From the NCBI GenBank assembly GCA_016935655.1, contig JAFGQM010000009.1:1-5102 (forward strand): 5,102 nucleotides of DNA, given 5' to 3'. Of this stretch, positions 1 through 3,720 are shown one piece after another. Source of the stretch: Candidatus Altarchaeota archaeon (lineage in GTDB: Archaea; Altiarchaeota; Altiarchaeia; JAFGQM01). The notes under the pieces are model-generated. The model made no database searches. It saw only the letters and a program-made list of their open reading frames with translations, and was not told the DNA's origin. A program made the translations under genes and the position numbers. How positions within the stretch are numbered: the first letter of the stretch is position 1; every line of letters starts with the position of its first letter.

Positions 1-116
1 GACTCCAGACAGCAAACCGAAGACTCTTGTCTCCGGGAGGCGGGATTTCACCTTTTTTCTGGCGAAAAAAGGTGTTCTCGGTCGGCAGTCTTGGGTCTTC
101 CAACGCGGGTTTTCAG
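1..116 (+). repeat. Dispersed repeat element, copy 1 (3' module; 5' part outside window)
   Basis: This stretch aligns with 1303-1416 over its whole length, with a 3-nt length difference and only a handful of substitutions in the last 75 nt. Shared landmarks, in order, are GACTCCAGACAG at its start, GCGGGATTTCACC, a T6/A6 hairpin, TTCTCGGTCGGCAGT, and CCAACGCGGGTTTTCAGT at its end. The start coincides with the window edge, so the element probably continues to the left. A reading frame runs open from base 1 to 150, but the two copies differ mostly at amino-acid-changing positions in it, so I treat the element as non-coding. It sits directly upstream of a plus-strand antitoxin gene. Confidence 0.85.
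49..74. terminator. T6/A6 hairpin inside repeat copy 1, possible bidirectional terminator
   Basis: Perfect inverted repeat with 11-bp arms (49-59 and 64-74) and the 4-nt loop TGGC. The stem is CACC-T6-C paired with G-A6-GGTG, so a run of six T is present on both strands. Archaeal RNA polymerase can terminate at oligo-T runs, so the hairpin could stop transcription from either side. The structure is seen directly; the terminator role is inference. The same hairpin recurs at 1350-1371. Confidence 0.5.
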
Positions 117-125
117 TCTGCGGGT

Positions 126-164
126 GTTTTTAATTCTCCCTTTAGCTAAATAATACGACAAACA
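126..164 (+). promoter_or_regulatory. Weak candidate promoter of the RelB-like antitoxin
   Basis: A TATA-like TTTTTAAT lies at 127-134, about 34 nt before the ATG at 165, which would place transcription start near 156 and leave a leader of roughly nine bases. There is no Shine-Dalgarno sequence before the start codon. It follows directly on the 3' edge of repeat copy 1. The match to an archaeal TATA box is modest. Confidence 0.3.
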
Positions 165-359
165 ATGGAAAACGTAACACTAGCACAGATACACAAGGAT
201 TTACTGACACTCAAGAAGGAAGTCGCTCATATACGCCTAGTGCTGGATGAGGAGTATGAGCTATCCGACCACATAGTCAAGGGCGTAGAAGAGTCCAGAA
301 AAAGGCCCGCCAAGGACTTCGTCTCAAACGAGGCTATGAGGGCCAAGTTCGGAGCATGA
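165..359 (+). CDS. RelB-like antitoxin (64 aa)
   Basis: Small acidic and basic protein of 64 residues with the layout of RelB/VapB-type antitoxins: a helical N-terminal half (MENVTLAQIHKDLLTLKKEV) and a charged, probably disordered C-terminal tail around EESRKRPAKDFVSNEAMRAK, the part that in such families wraps around the toxin. The stop codon overlaps the ATG of the next frame (ATGA, 356-359), the usual translational coupling of an antitoxin-toxin pair. The antitoxin itself looks intact, but its toxin partner is cut off after about 13 codons, so it may now be an orphan. The assignment rests on composition, size and the neighbour, since no strong motif separates the antitoxin subfamilies. 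Confidence 0.7.
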   Translation: MENVTLAQIHKDLLTLKKEVAHIRLVLDEEYELSDHIVKGVEESRKRPAKDFVSNEAMRAKFGA

Positions 360-561
360 CCACCGTAATCTGGGATCCGAAGGCGAGGAATTTCCAAGTA
401 CCTATCCTTTTCCACTCACCAGTCCCCTCGATTGGTATGTCGTGTTTCCCAAAGAACTCGCCACCCCTATAGTGCCCGTCTTTGTACACAGTAATGACTA
501 TCCTTTTCCCGCAAACAATACAGCTTCTCCAAATCTTGCGCTTGTAACCTTCTTTGGCCAT
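334..561 (-). pseudogene. Small CxxC (zinc-ribbon-like) protein, C-terminus replaced at a junction
   Basis: Third gene of the minus-strand operon. Its ATG overlaps the stop of the upstream antitoxin by one base (TAATG), implying translational coupling. Residues 11-39 look like a real conserved module: WRSCIVCGKRIVITVYKDG followed by HYRGGEFFGK, with the CxxC pair at C14 and C17. A zinc-ribbon normally needs a second cysteine pair near the C-terminus. None is present, because resemblance to a natural protein ends at about residue T55 (base 397). The remaining residues are antisense of the RelB/RelE remnant on the plus strand. I infer the gene lost its 3' end when it was joined to the relE fragment. 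I recall similar small CxxC proteins beside archaeal toxin-antitoxin genes, but cannot name a family. Function unknown. Confidence 0.55.
356..472 (+). pseudogene. RelE/ParE-like toxin, truncated after about 13 codons
   Basis: The frame opened by the overlapping ATG reads MTTVIWDPKARNF, the typical beta-strand and first-helix start of RelE/ParE-superfamily toxins (pattern VxWxPKAxxFL). At about base 395 the resemblance stops and the frame continues for 25 unrelated residues to a TAG at 470-472. These bases are the antisense of the CxxC-protein gene that arrives from the other side. The toxin core, including the basic and aromatic active-site residues that lie in the C-terminal half of RelE proteins, is missing. 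The 38-residue product should be inactive. This is a remnant produced by a deletion or recombination junction, not a point frameshift. Confidence 0.7.
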
Positions 562-896
562 TACATGGTTATGCTTATCGGCGCCGACCTAGTGGGAATC
601 CTCTCCTTTCCGCTCCTCTCCAGATTGACCAGACCCATCGCGTTGAGGTAGTTCAGATCCCTGGATACGGCCTCTCTCGGCCTGCCCAACATGGAGACCA
701 GCTCATTCACACTCTGGGGGTTCTTCTCAAGCGCCTTCAAGAGTCTTAGTCTCTCCTTCGTGAATATCTTGGAGAAGAGCTCAGGAGGCACGACTATGCT
801 GTGCTCATCAACAAACTTCTCAGGACTTTTCCATATCCTTTCGTCCAACTCATCGGAGAAATCCGAATCACCTATGTATATTTTTATGGTTTTCAT
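561..896 (-). CDS. Winged-helix DNA-binding antitoxin (COG4190/HVO_A0114-like, TumA-type)
   Basis: This 111-residue protein has a compact winged helix-turn-helix at about residues 45-93: the helix FTKERLRLLKALEKNP, then SVNELVSMLG, the recognition helix RPREAVSRDLNYLNAMGLV, and a short wing. This pattern, in which ExVSRDL plus GLV follows a LLKAL helix, is that of the archaeal predicted regulators grouped as COG4190, which commonly stand beside TumE (DUF6516) toxins. Its ATG overlaps the stop of the toxin-like gene (ATGA, 893-896), so the toxin precedes the antitoxin, the reverse of the relBE order. It probably binds and neutralises the toxin and represses their common promoter upstream of 1204. 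The fold is clear; the antitoxin role comes from context. Confidence 0.75.
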   Translation of the reverse strand: MKTIKIYIGDSDFSDELDERIWKSPEKFVDEHSIVVPPELFSKIFTKERLRLLKALEKNPQSVNELVSMLGRPREAVSRDLNYLNAMGLVNLERSGKERIPTRSAPISITM

Positions 897-1204
897 TTTG
901 GGAGGTTTTTAATGTATAAGCTTTTCCAATGTTTCCAGTTGCCCCGTATCTCTTCCTTTGCCATCTTATAGAGTTCATCCAGCGGTCTGTCAGGCAACTC
1001 TTCCTTTCTCGCCTTTCGCTCATAGAGACAATCCTTGTGCGCATAGCCATGTGAGCAGTCATACCTCACTATTTGGTGCCTTTCTCCGTCAATGAAGGCT
1101 ATCTGGACTACTACAAAACCCATAATGACGCCGCGTTCGACCTTGAACTCGCGATATATAGTATCAGTCTCGCTCAGGATTTCCGTCTTCTGGGCAATCT
1201 TCAT
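893..1204 (-). CDS. TumE (DUF6516)-like toxin (103 aa)
   Basis: First gene of the minus-strand operon. The core GVIMGFVVVQIAFIDGERH (residues 25-43) is followed by RYDCSHGYAHKDCLY (47-61), with the histidine-rich RYDxxHGxxHxD signature I associate with TumE-family toxins, and by a helical tail to W90-Y97. The length suits the family. The molecular target of TumE proteins is, to my knowledge, not firmly settled, and RNA cleavage is only a guess here. The ATG at 1204 is supported by a TATA box centred 24-25 nt upstream, which predicts a leaderless message starting at or next to the A of the ATG. It overlaps the downstream winged-helix gene by 4 nt. Confidence 0.7.
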   Translation of the reverse strand: MKIAQKTEILSETDTIYREFKVERGVIMGFVVVQIAFIDGERHQIVRYDCSHGYAHKDCLYERKARKEELPDRPLDELYKMAKEEIRGNWKHWKSLYIKNLPK

Positions 1205-1250
1205 GTGATTTTAGATGTTACATGTATAAAAACCAGATGTAGTGTAACCA
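1204..1250 (-). promoter_or_regulatory. Leaderless promoter of the TumE/antitoxin operon with upstream GTAGTGTAACCA box
   Basis: On the plus strand, TATAAAAA lies at 1225-1232 (TTTTTATA on the coding strand), centred 24-25 nt before the ATG at 1204. A box GTAGTGTAACCA (1239-1250) lies six bases further upstream. The same combination with identical spacing stands before the AbrB-type antitoxin at 1963-1988. The TATA assignment follows archaeal promoter rules. The upstream box could be a transcription-factor site or a recombination boundary. Confidence 0.7.
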
Positions 1251-1260
1251 CGTTTTTCTT
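1237..1260 (+). repeat. Boundary repeat 1: 24-nt match with 3213-3236
   Basis: The 24 bases starting ATGTAGTGTAACCACG are identical at 1237-1260 and 3213-3236, and weaker similarity continues into the following GCAA-TTTA. The core TGTAGTGTAACCA is also at 1976-1988. An exact 24-mer shared by two sites in 5 kb is not expected by chance. Here the repeat lies between the TumE promoter and repeat element copy A. Confidence 0.85.
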
Positions 1261-1281
1261 TTTGGCAATTTAGTTCTTTCG

Positions 1282-1416
1282 AGGTGTTCAAAATGTCTAC
1301 AGGACTCCAGACAGAAGACCGAAAACCGATTTCTGGATGCGGGATTTCACCTTTTTTCTGACGAAAAAAGGGGTTCTCGGTCGGCAGTTTTGGGTCTGCC
1401 AACGCGGGTTTTCAGT
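1282..1416 (+). repeat. Dispersed repeat element, copy A (internally deleted)
   Basis: The 5' part, AGGTGTTCAAAATG plus TCTACAG (1282-1302), matches the start of copy B at 2053-2076. The rest (1303-1416) matches copy 1 at 1-116. Compared with copy B, about 80 nt (equivalent to 2077-2156, including two or three hairpins) are missing between TCTACAG and GACTCCAG, so this is a deletion derivative. Internal structure includes the T6/A6 hairpin, a GGCAG/CTGCC stem (1384-1400) and outer arms GAAAACC (1321-1327) and GGTTTTC (1407-1413). The 3' edge reaches into the stop codon of the neighbouring relE gene. Confidence 0.85.
1350..1371. terminator. T6/A6 hairpin inside repeat copy A, possible terminator of relE
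   Basis: Inverted repeat with 9-bp arms CC-T6-C (1350-1358) and G-A6-GG (1363-1371), loop TGAC. It lies 41-62 nt downstream of the relE stop codon in the direction of relE transcription, and offers six T on both strands. The same hairpin with one loop base changed is in copy 1. The terminator role is inference. Confidence 0.5.
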
Positions 1417-1654
1417 AGGCTTTTCCCCGGTGTTCAAAGCAGAGTACCTTGATTTTATCGCCCTCAACCCTATAGATTATCCTAAATGGGTCTATTCTAA
1501 TTCGCCTCTTGCCCTTGTGGTCATACCTTAAGGGTTTCCCTTTGTCAGGCATATCTGCGAGTTTCTGGAATGTCTTGACGATTCTGAGTCGCAAGCCCTG
1601 ATCCTTTATCTTACGATAATCCTTCTTGAACTCGTCTGAAAAAAGGATCTCCAT
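1412..1654 (-). CDS. RelE/ParE-superfamily toxin (80 aa)
   Basis: This 80-residue protein has the RelE-type order of elements: first strand MEILFSDEFKKDYRKI, a helix LRLRIVKTFQKLADMP (residues 21-36), the strands PLRYDHKGKRRIRIDPFRII (41-60) and YRVEGDKIKVLCFEHRGKAY to the C-terminus. Basic residues R51, R53 and R58 and the end motif H75-R76-x3-Y80 sit where RelE-family mRNA interferases carry catalytic or RNA-binding residues. The length is normal, so it looks intact. It starts 1 nt after the stop of the AbrB-type antitoxin, so the two are co-transcribed and coupled. By family it should cleave mRNA on the ribosome, though ParE-like gyrase poisoning cannot be excluded. Its stop codon (1412-1414) lies in the edge of repeat copy A. 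Confidence 0.85.
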   Translation of the reverse strand: MEILFSDEFKKDYRKIKDQGLRLRIVKTFQKLADMPDKGKPLRYDHKGKRRIRIDPFRIIYRVEGDKIKVLCFEHRGKAY

Positions 1655-1655
1655 C

Positions 1656-1943
1656 TTAGGACATCAGGAGATCGTCAATCTCCCTTGTAGACATCTTTGA
1701 ATCTGCCTTGGTATACCTGCCATATTTGAAGTCTTCTTCAGCCTTTTCCATCCTCTCTGCAAGATCCAAATCCACAAGTATGTTCTCTTTTGTGACATGC
1801 TTCAGCACTATATCACTGCCCCTGTTGATCACTAAGAACTGTGCTGACGGCTTTAGTTTAGCAAGTTTCCTTACATCTGCAGGGATTACAACCTGTCCGT
1901 TAGCAGACATCTTTGTCAGATTTATTGTCATTTTAAAACACAT
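1656..1943 (-). CDS. AbrB/MazE-fold antitoxin with RelB-like tail (95 aa)
   Basis: Residues 7-50 form a SpoVT-AbrB swapped-hairpin DNA-binding domain, shown by TKMSANGQVVIPADVRK, the classic GQVVIPxxxR motif, and the following LVINRGSDIVLKHV. Residues 51-95 are charged and helical, ending in MSTREIDDLL, a tail of the kind that binds RelE toxins. The first gene of a two-gene operon, it is followed after 1 nt by the toxin. I keep the first ATG (1943), because the TATA box at 1963-1970 is centred 23-24 nt upstream, as in the other leaderless genes here. A second ATG at 1931 (MTINLTKMS) is a possible alternative start. It probably represses its own promoter. Confidence 0.85.
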   Translation of the reverse strand: MCFKMTINLTKMSANGQVVIPADVRKLAKLKPSAQFLVINRGSDIVLKHVTKENILVDLDLAERMEKAEEDFKYGRYTKADSKMSTREIDDLLMS

Positions 1944-1988
1944 TTTAATTTGAAAATCTCTCTATAAAAACTAGTTGTAGTGTAACCA
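1943..1988 (-). promoter_or_regulatory. Leaderless promoter of AbrB/RelE operon with upstream GTAGTGTAACCA box
   Basis: On the plus strand TATAAAAA is at 1963-1970 and GTAGTGTAACCA at 1977-1988. Spacing and most bases between are the same as in the TumE promoter (CTAGTT here, CCAGAT there). The distance of TATA centre to ATG is 23-24 nt. The two operons therefore share a promoter module of about 26 nt even though their products are unrelated. Confidence 0.7.
1976..1988 (+). repeat. Boundary repeat 2: TGTAGTGTAACCA
   Basis: This is the second copy of the 13-nt core TGTAGTGTAACCA, also found at 1238-1250 and 3214-3226. Downstream, the CGTTTTTCTT segment of the other two copies is replaced by GATCACTTTATT. 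It separates the AbrB/RelE operon from repeat copy B and fic. Confidence 0.8.
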
Positions 1989-2052
1989 GATCACTTTATT
2001 GTCTTTAGCGCTGAAGGCGCGTAAGTTTTTAACTCCAAATTCATTAAACTTC

Positions 2053-2176
2053 AGGTGTTCAAAATGAAGTCTACAGACAAAACTGTAGACAGAGAACCCT
2101 TTGAAGCACGAAGTTCGCAAGCGAACCTGTGCGCAGGAAATCTTCGATTTCCTCGCGACTCTCGACAGAAGACTGA
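2053..2176 (+). repeat. Dispersed repeat element, copy B (5' module, 3' truncated)
   Basis: It begins with AGGTGTTCAAAATG, identical to copy A at 1282-1295, continues with AAG and TCTACAG, then carries a hairpin-rich segment absent from copy A. It ends with GACTCTCGACAGAAGACTGA (2157-2176), which matches 17 of 20 bases of the start of the 3' module in copy A (1303-1322). The remaining roughly 95 nt of the 3' module are lost, and fic-associated sequence begins at about 2177. Joining 2053-2156 to 1303-1416 gives a composite element of about 218 nt. A 39-codon frame (2064-2183) exists but is not preserved in copy A. Confidence 0.8.
2069..2153. other. Chain of four hairpins in repeat copy B
   Basis: Four inverted repeats follow one another. 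GTCTACAG/CTGTAGAC has perfect 8-bp arms at 2069-2076 and 2083-2090. GTTCGC-AA-GCGAAC is at 2113-2126. CCTG/CAGG is at 2126-2137. AGGAAATC-TTC-GATTTCCT has perfect 8-bp arms at 2135-2142 and 2146-2153. GCAC/GTGC (2106-2109 and 2129-2132) can extend the second stem, in competition with the third. The density suggests a folded RNA or a foldable single-stranded DNA site. No known RNA family was recognised. Confidence 0.7.
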
Positions 2177-2178
2177 TA

Positions 2179-2209
2179 GGTGACCACATTATTTGTCTTT
2201 GTAGTCACC
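2179..2209 (-). terminator. Hairpin enclosing the fic stop codon
   Basis: GGTGACCACA (2179-2188) and TGTAGTCACC (2200-2209) form 10-bp arms with an 11-nt loop. In the fic transcript (minus strand) the one imperfect pair is a U-G wobble, so the RNA stem is complete. The loop holds the TAA stop codon (2189-2191). It could end or stabilise the fic mRNA. No long T run follows, so the terminator call is tentative. The right arm is part of a 12-bp inverted repeat with 3151-3162. Confidence 0.4.
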
Positions 2210-3139
2210 CATCCGGTAGAACCTCTTGTACTCAGAGAGTATGAGCTCTACCATTGGCCTCACATCGCCCTTGTTCTGGTAATCCCTGATGGCCCGGTAG
2301 TAAAGCCCCCTGCGGCCGAAGGTTATGTTCACCGGCGGCATACCGTGCTTTATCAGTATGTTGTTGAGCAACAGCCTGCCGATCCTGCCGTTGCCGTCTT
2401 GGAAGGGATGGACGGTCTCGAACTGGTTGTGCACTACGGCGGCTAGGAGCAAGGGCGGGTATATACGCCTGTTCTTTTCGTACCAAGACACAAGCTCAGC
2501 TAATAAAGATCTCACCCTATGCGCCGGCGCGCCCACGTGGAGTACCTCTCCAAGATTGTTCTTGATGCACACCTCCACGCCCCTCGGCCTGAACTTGCCG
2601 GCGAACTCCTTTGAATTTGCGAAGCAGATGAGGTGCAATCTCTTGATAAGTTCCAGGGACAGATGCTCGGGGGTAGTCCTGATCTCTCCAACAGCCTTGG
2701 CTACACCATAGGTCTCGGATATCTCCCACTTCTTCCGCTCCTTTGGCCACGTGTCCTTCTCGAGTATGCCCTTGACCTCGGTATAGCTGACCGTGGACCC
2801 TTCTATAGCGTTGGTATCGTAAGTGAACGCCTCAGTGAACGTGCGCCAGTCGTCCTTTGAAAGATGGTTTATGCGCACGGTTACCTTTTCCTGGAGCTTT
2901 CTGATTATCCGCAGCTCTTCCACAGTAGGTTCTCTCGAGAGTGGGTTGCTGATTATCCTATAACGGCTGACCTCTTGCCTGATTATCTCCTCGGCCTTTG
3001 TCCTGAGTTTTGATACCTGTGAGTCAGTCAGGTTGGTGCCCAAGAACCTGCGGATCTTTCGGACTCTGCTCCCTTCCCTGAAGGAGTGGGCCAGGTAGTA
3101 TTTCTTCGACTTCCCAATAGTCCTGATCTCCAGATGCAT
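2189..3139 (-). CDS. fic: Fic-domain protein (AMP-transferase family) with N-terminal inhibitory motif
   Basis: This 316-residue protein carries the complete Fic active-site loop HPFQDGNGRIGR (residues 244-255), with catalytic H244, acidic D248, and the arginine pair R252 and R255. Fic enzymes usually transfer AMP from ATP to a hydroxyl side chain of a target protein. The helix segment TNAIEG (109-114) fits the inhibitory motif [S/T]xxxE[G/N] and lies before the Fic core, which makes it a self-inhibited class II Fic with E113 blocking the ATP site. The flap that positions the target is around HVGAPAHRV (201-209). The first 60 residues (IGKSKKYYLAHSFREG) form the N-terminal region often found in archaeal Fic proteins. 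No separate HTH is seen at the C-terminus (MGDYKDK). It is monocistronic, and its ATG lies 25 nt from a TATA box. Confidence 0.92.
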   Translation of the reverse strand: MHLEIRTIGKSKKYYLAHSFREGSRVRKIRRFLGTNLTDSQVSKLRTKAEEIIRQEVSRYRIISNPLSREPTVEELRIIRKLQEKVTVRINHLSKDDWRTFTEAFTYDTNAIEGSTVSYTEVKGILEKDTWPKERKKWEISETYGVAKAVGEIRTTPEHLSLELIKRLHLICFANSKEFAGKFRPRGVEVCIKNNLGEVLHVGAPAHRVRSLLAELVSWYEKNRRIYPPLLLAAVVHNQFETVHPFQDGNGRIGRLLLNNILIKHGMPPVNITFGRRGLYYRAIRDYQNKGDVRPMVELILSEYKRFYRMGDYKDK

Positions 3140-3192
3140 ATGTATGTTTAGGTGACTACAAATAAAAACGTAAGTTTAAGTAGTGACTACTT
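3139..3192 (-). promoter_or_regulatory. fic promoter flanked by GTGACTAC operator-like sites
   Basis: The coding strand has a TATA-like CGTTTTTATT (plus strand 3161-3170) centred 25-26 nt before the fic ATG. Just downstream of it, covering the space between TATA box and start site, is GGTGACTACA (3151-3160). Just upstream lies the perfect odd palindrome AAGTAGTGACTACTT (3178-3192, 7-bp arms). The two share GTGACTAC (3152-3159 and 3183-3190) 31 nt apart, about three helical turns. This placement on both sides of the TATA box is typical of a repressor operator. The regulator is unknown. Confidence 0.6.
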
Positions 3193-3212
3193 TTTAGAGT
3201 TTTGTGCCGCAA

Positions 3213-3236
3213 ATGTAGTGTAACCACGTTTTTCTT
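3213..3236 (+). repeat. Boundary repeat 3: 24-nt match with 1237-1260
   Basis: Exact 24-nt copy of 1237-1260. It lies between the fic promoter and the divergent Imm-5-like gene. The downstream bases CCTTGCAACTTTAA still resemble TTTGGCAATTTAG after copy 1, but no larger repeat element follows. The left flank has no TATA box close to the repeat, unlike the other two sites. Confidence 0.85.
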
Positions 3237-3276
3237 CCTTGCAACTTTAACGATGTTTGTGGGGGCCAGATCGAAT

Positions 3277-3720
3277 ATGAAATCCAAATTCTCACTCGCA
3301 TACAAAGTCAAGCCGATCCTGGAGCTTGCGCGCAAGACCGGCCATAAGATATTAGCCGCCTGGGCTATCGATTGCGTCGAGCGCGTCCTTCCGTACTTCG
3401 AGGAAAAGTACCCTCAAGACCGCCGCCCCAGGAAGGCTTTGGAAAGGCTCCGGGCATGGATAGACACGGGCGTGTTTAAGATGGCCGACATACGCGGGGC
3501 TTCCCTAGCAGCCCATGCCGCCGCTCGCGAGGCCGAGGAAGGTCCGGCCCGCTCCGCCGCCCGCGCCGCAGGCCAGGCGGTTGCAACTGCACATGTTCCC
3601 ACACACTCTGTCGCTGCTGCGCAATATGCCCTACAGGCCGTCTTCAGAGCCGGCTTAGATGTGGACAGGGAACGGGAATGGCAATATCAGCACTTAGTTG
3701 AGTTGCGGTCTAAGGCGTAG
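3277..3720 (+). CDS. Imm-5-like putative immunity protein (147 aa)
   Basis: This alanine-rich, all-helical protein has the motifs of the family annotated as putative immunity protein / Imm-5-like: WAIDCVERVLPYFEEKYP (residues 29-46) followed by RRPRKALE, AAHAAAREA (78-86) and AARAAGQAVATAHVPTH (94-110), with histidines H80, H106 and H110. Length fits. The family was proposed as immunity to secreted toxins from genome context, and no biochemical activity is established to my knowledge. I start at ATG 3277 because the family begins near MKSKF. An upstream ATG at 3253 would add MFVGARSN, and the frame further upstream runs through boundary repeat 3 and is not coding. No cognate secreted toxin lies beside it; fic is its divergent neighbour. 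Confidence 0.8.
   Translation: MKSKFSLAYKVKPILELARKTGHKILAAWAIDCVERVLPYFEEKYPQDRRPRKALERLRAWIDTGVFKMADIRGASLAAHAAAREAEEGPARSAARAAGQAVATAHVPTHSVAAAQYALQAVFRAGLDVDREREWQYQHLVELRSKA

Larger units (their letters stand above)
1973..2188. other. Intergenic region between AbrB/RelE operon and fic
   Basis: Beyond the boundary repeat and copy B of the element, bases 1989-2052 hold a short GCGC-TGAAG-GCGC hairpin (about 2010-2022) and the AT-rich GTAAGTTTTTAACTCC. I see no gene in it. Confidence 0.5.

Noticed and set aside
442..651. Plus-strand frame with hydrophobic product starting at GTG
   Set aside because: It is antisense to the CxxC protein and winged-helix antitoxin genes, which are supported by overlapping starts and stops and by recognisable motifs.
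1237..1416. Insertion sequence with terminal inverted repeats
   Set aside because: The start (AGTGTAACCACG) and the reversed end (ACTGAAAACCCG) agree in only about 8 of 12 bases, no transposase is present and no target-site duplication was found.
1337..1531. Plus-strand open frame starting in repeat copy A
   Set aside because: It runs from the repeat into the antisense of relE. Between the two repeat copies this frame shows mainly amino-acid-changing differences, so it is not under protein constraint.
1..2176. CRISPR array
   Set aside because: The repeats are long, few, irregularly spaced, internally diverged and separated by protein genes; no spacers of uniform length occur.
2325..2711. 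128-codon plus-strand frame inside fic
   Set aside because: It is antisense to the conserved Fic core, including the HPFxDGNGR motif, and is explained by the codon pattern of the real gene.
1237..3236. Classical integron with attC sites
   Set aside because: No RYYYAAC/GTTRRRY core pair could be fitted at the boundaries and no integrase gene is in the window, so only the neutral term cassette-like is used.
3202..3276. N-terminal extension of the Imm-5-like protein from a TTG codon
   Set aside because: The extension is a translation of the boundary repeat (CSVTTFFFLA, which also appears in an unrelated frame at 1237-1266), so it is not part of the gene.
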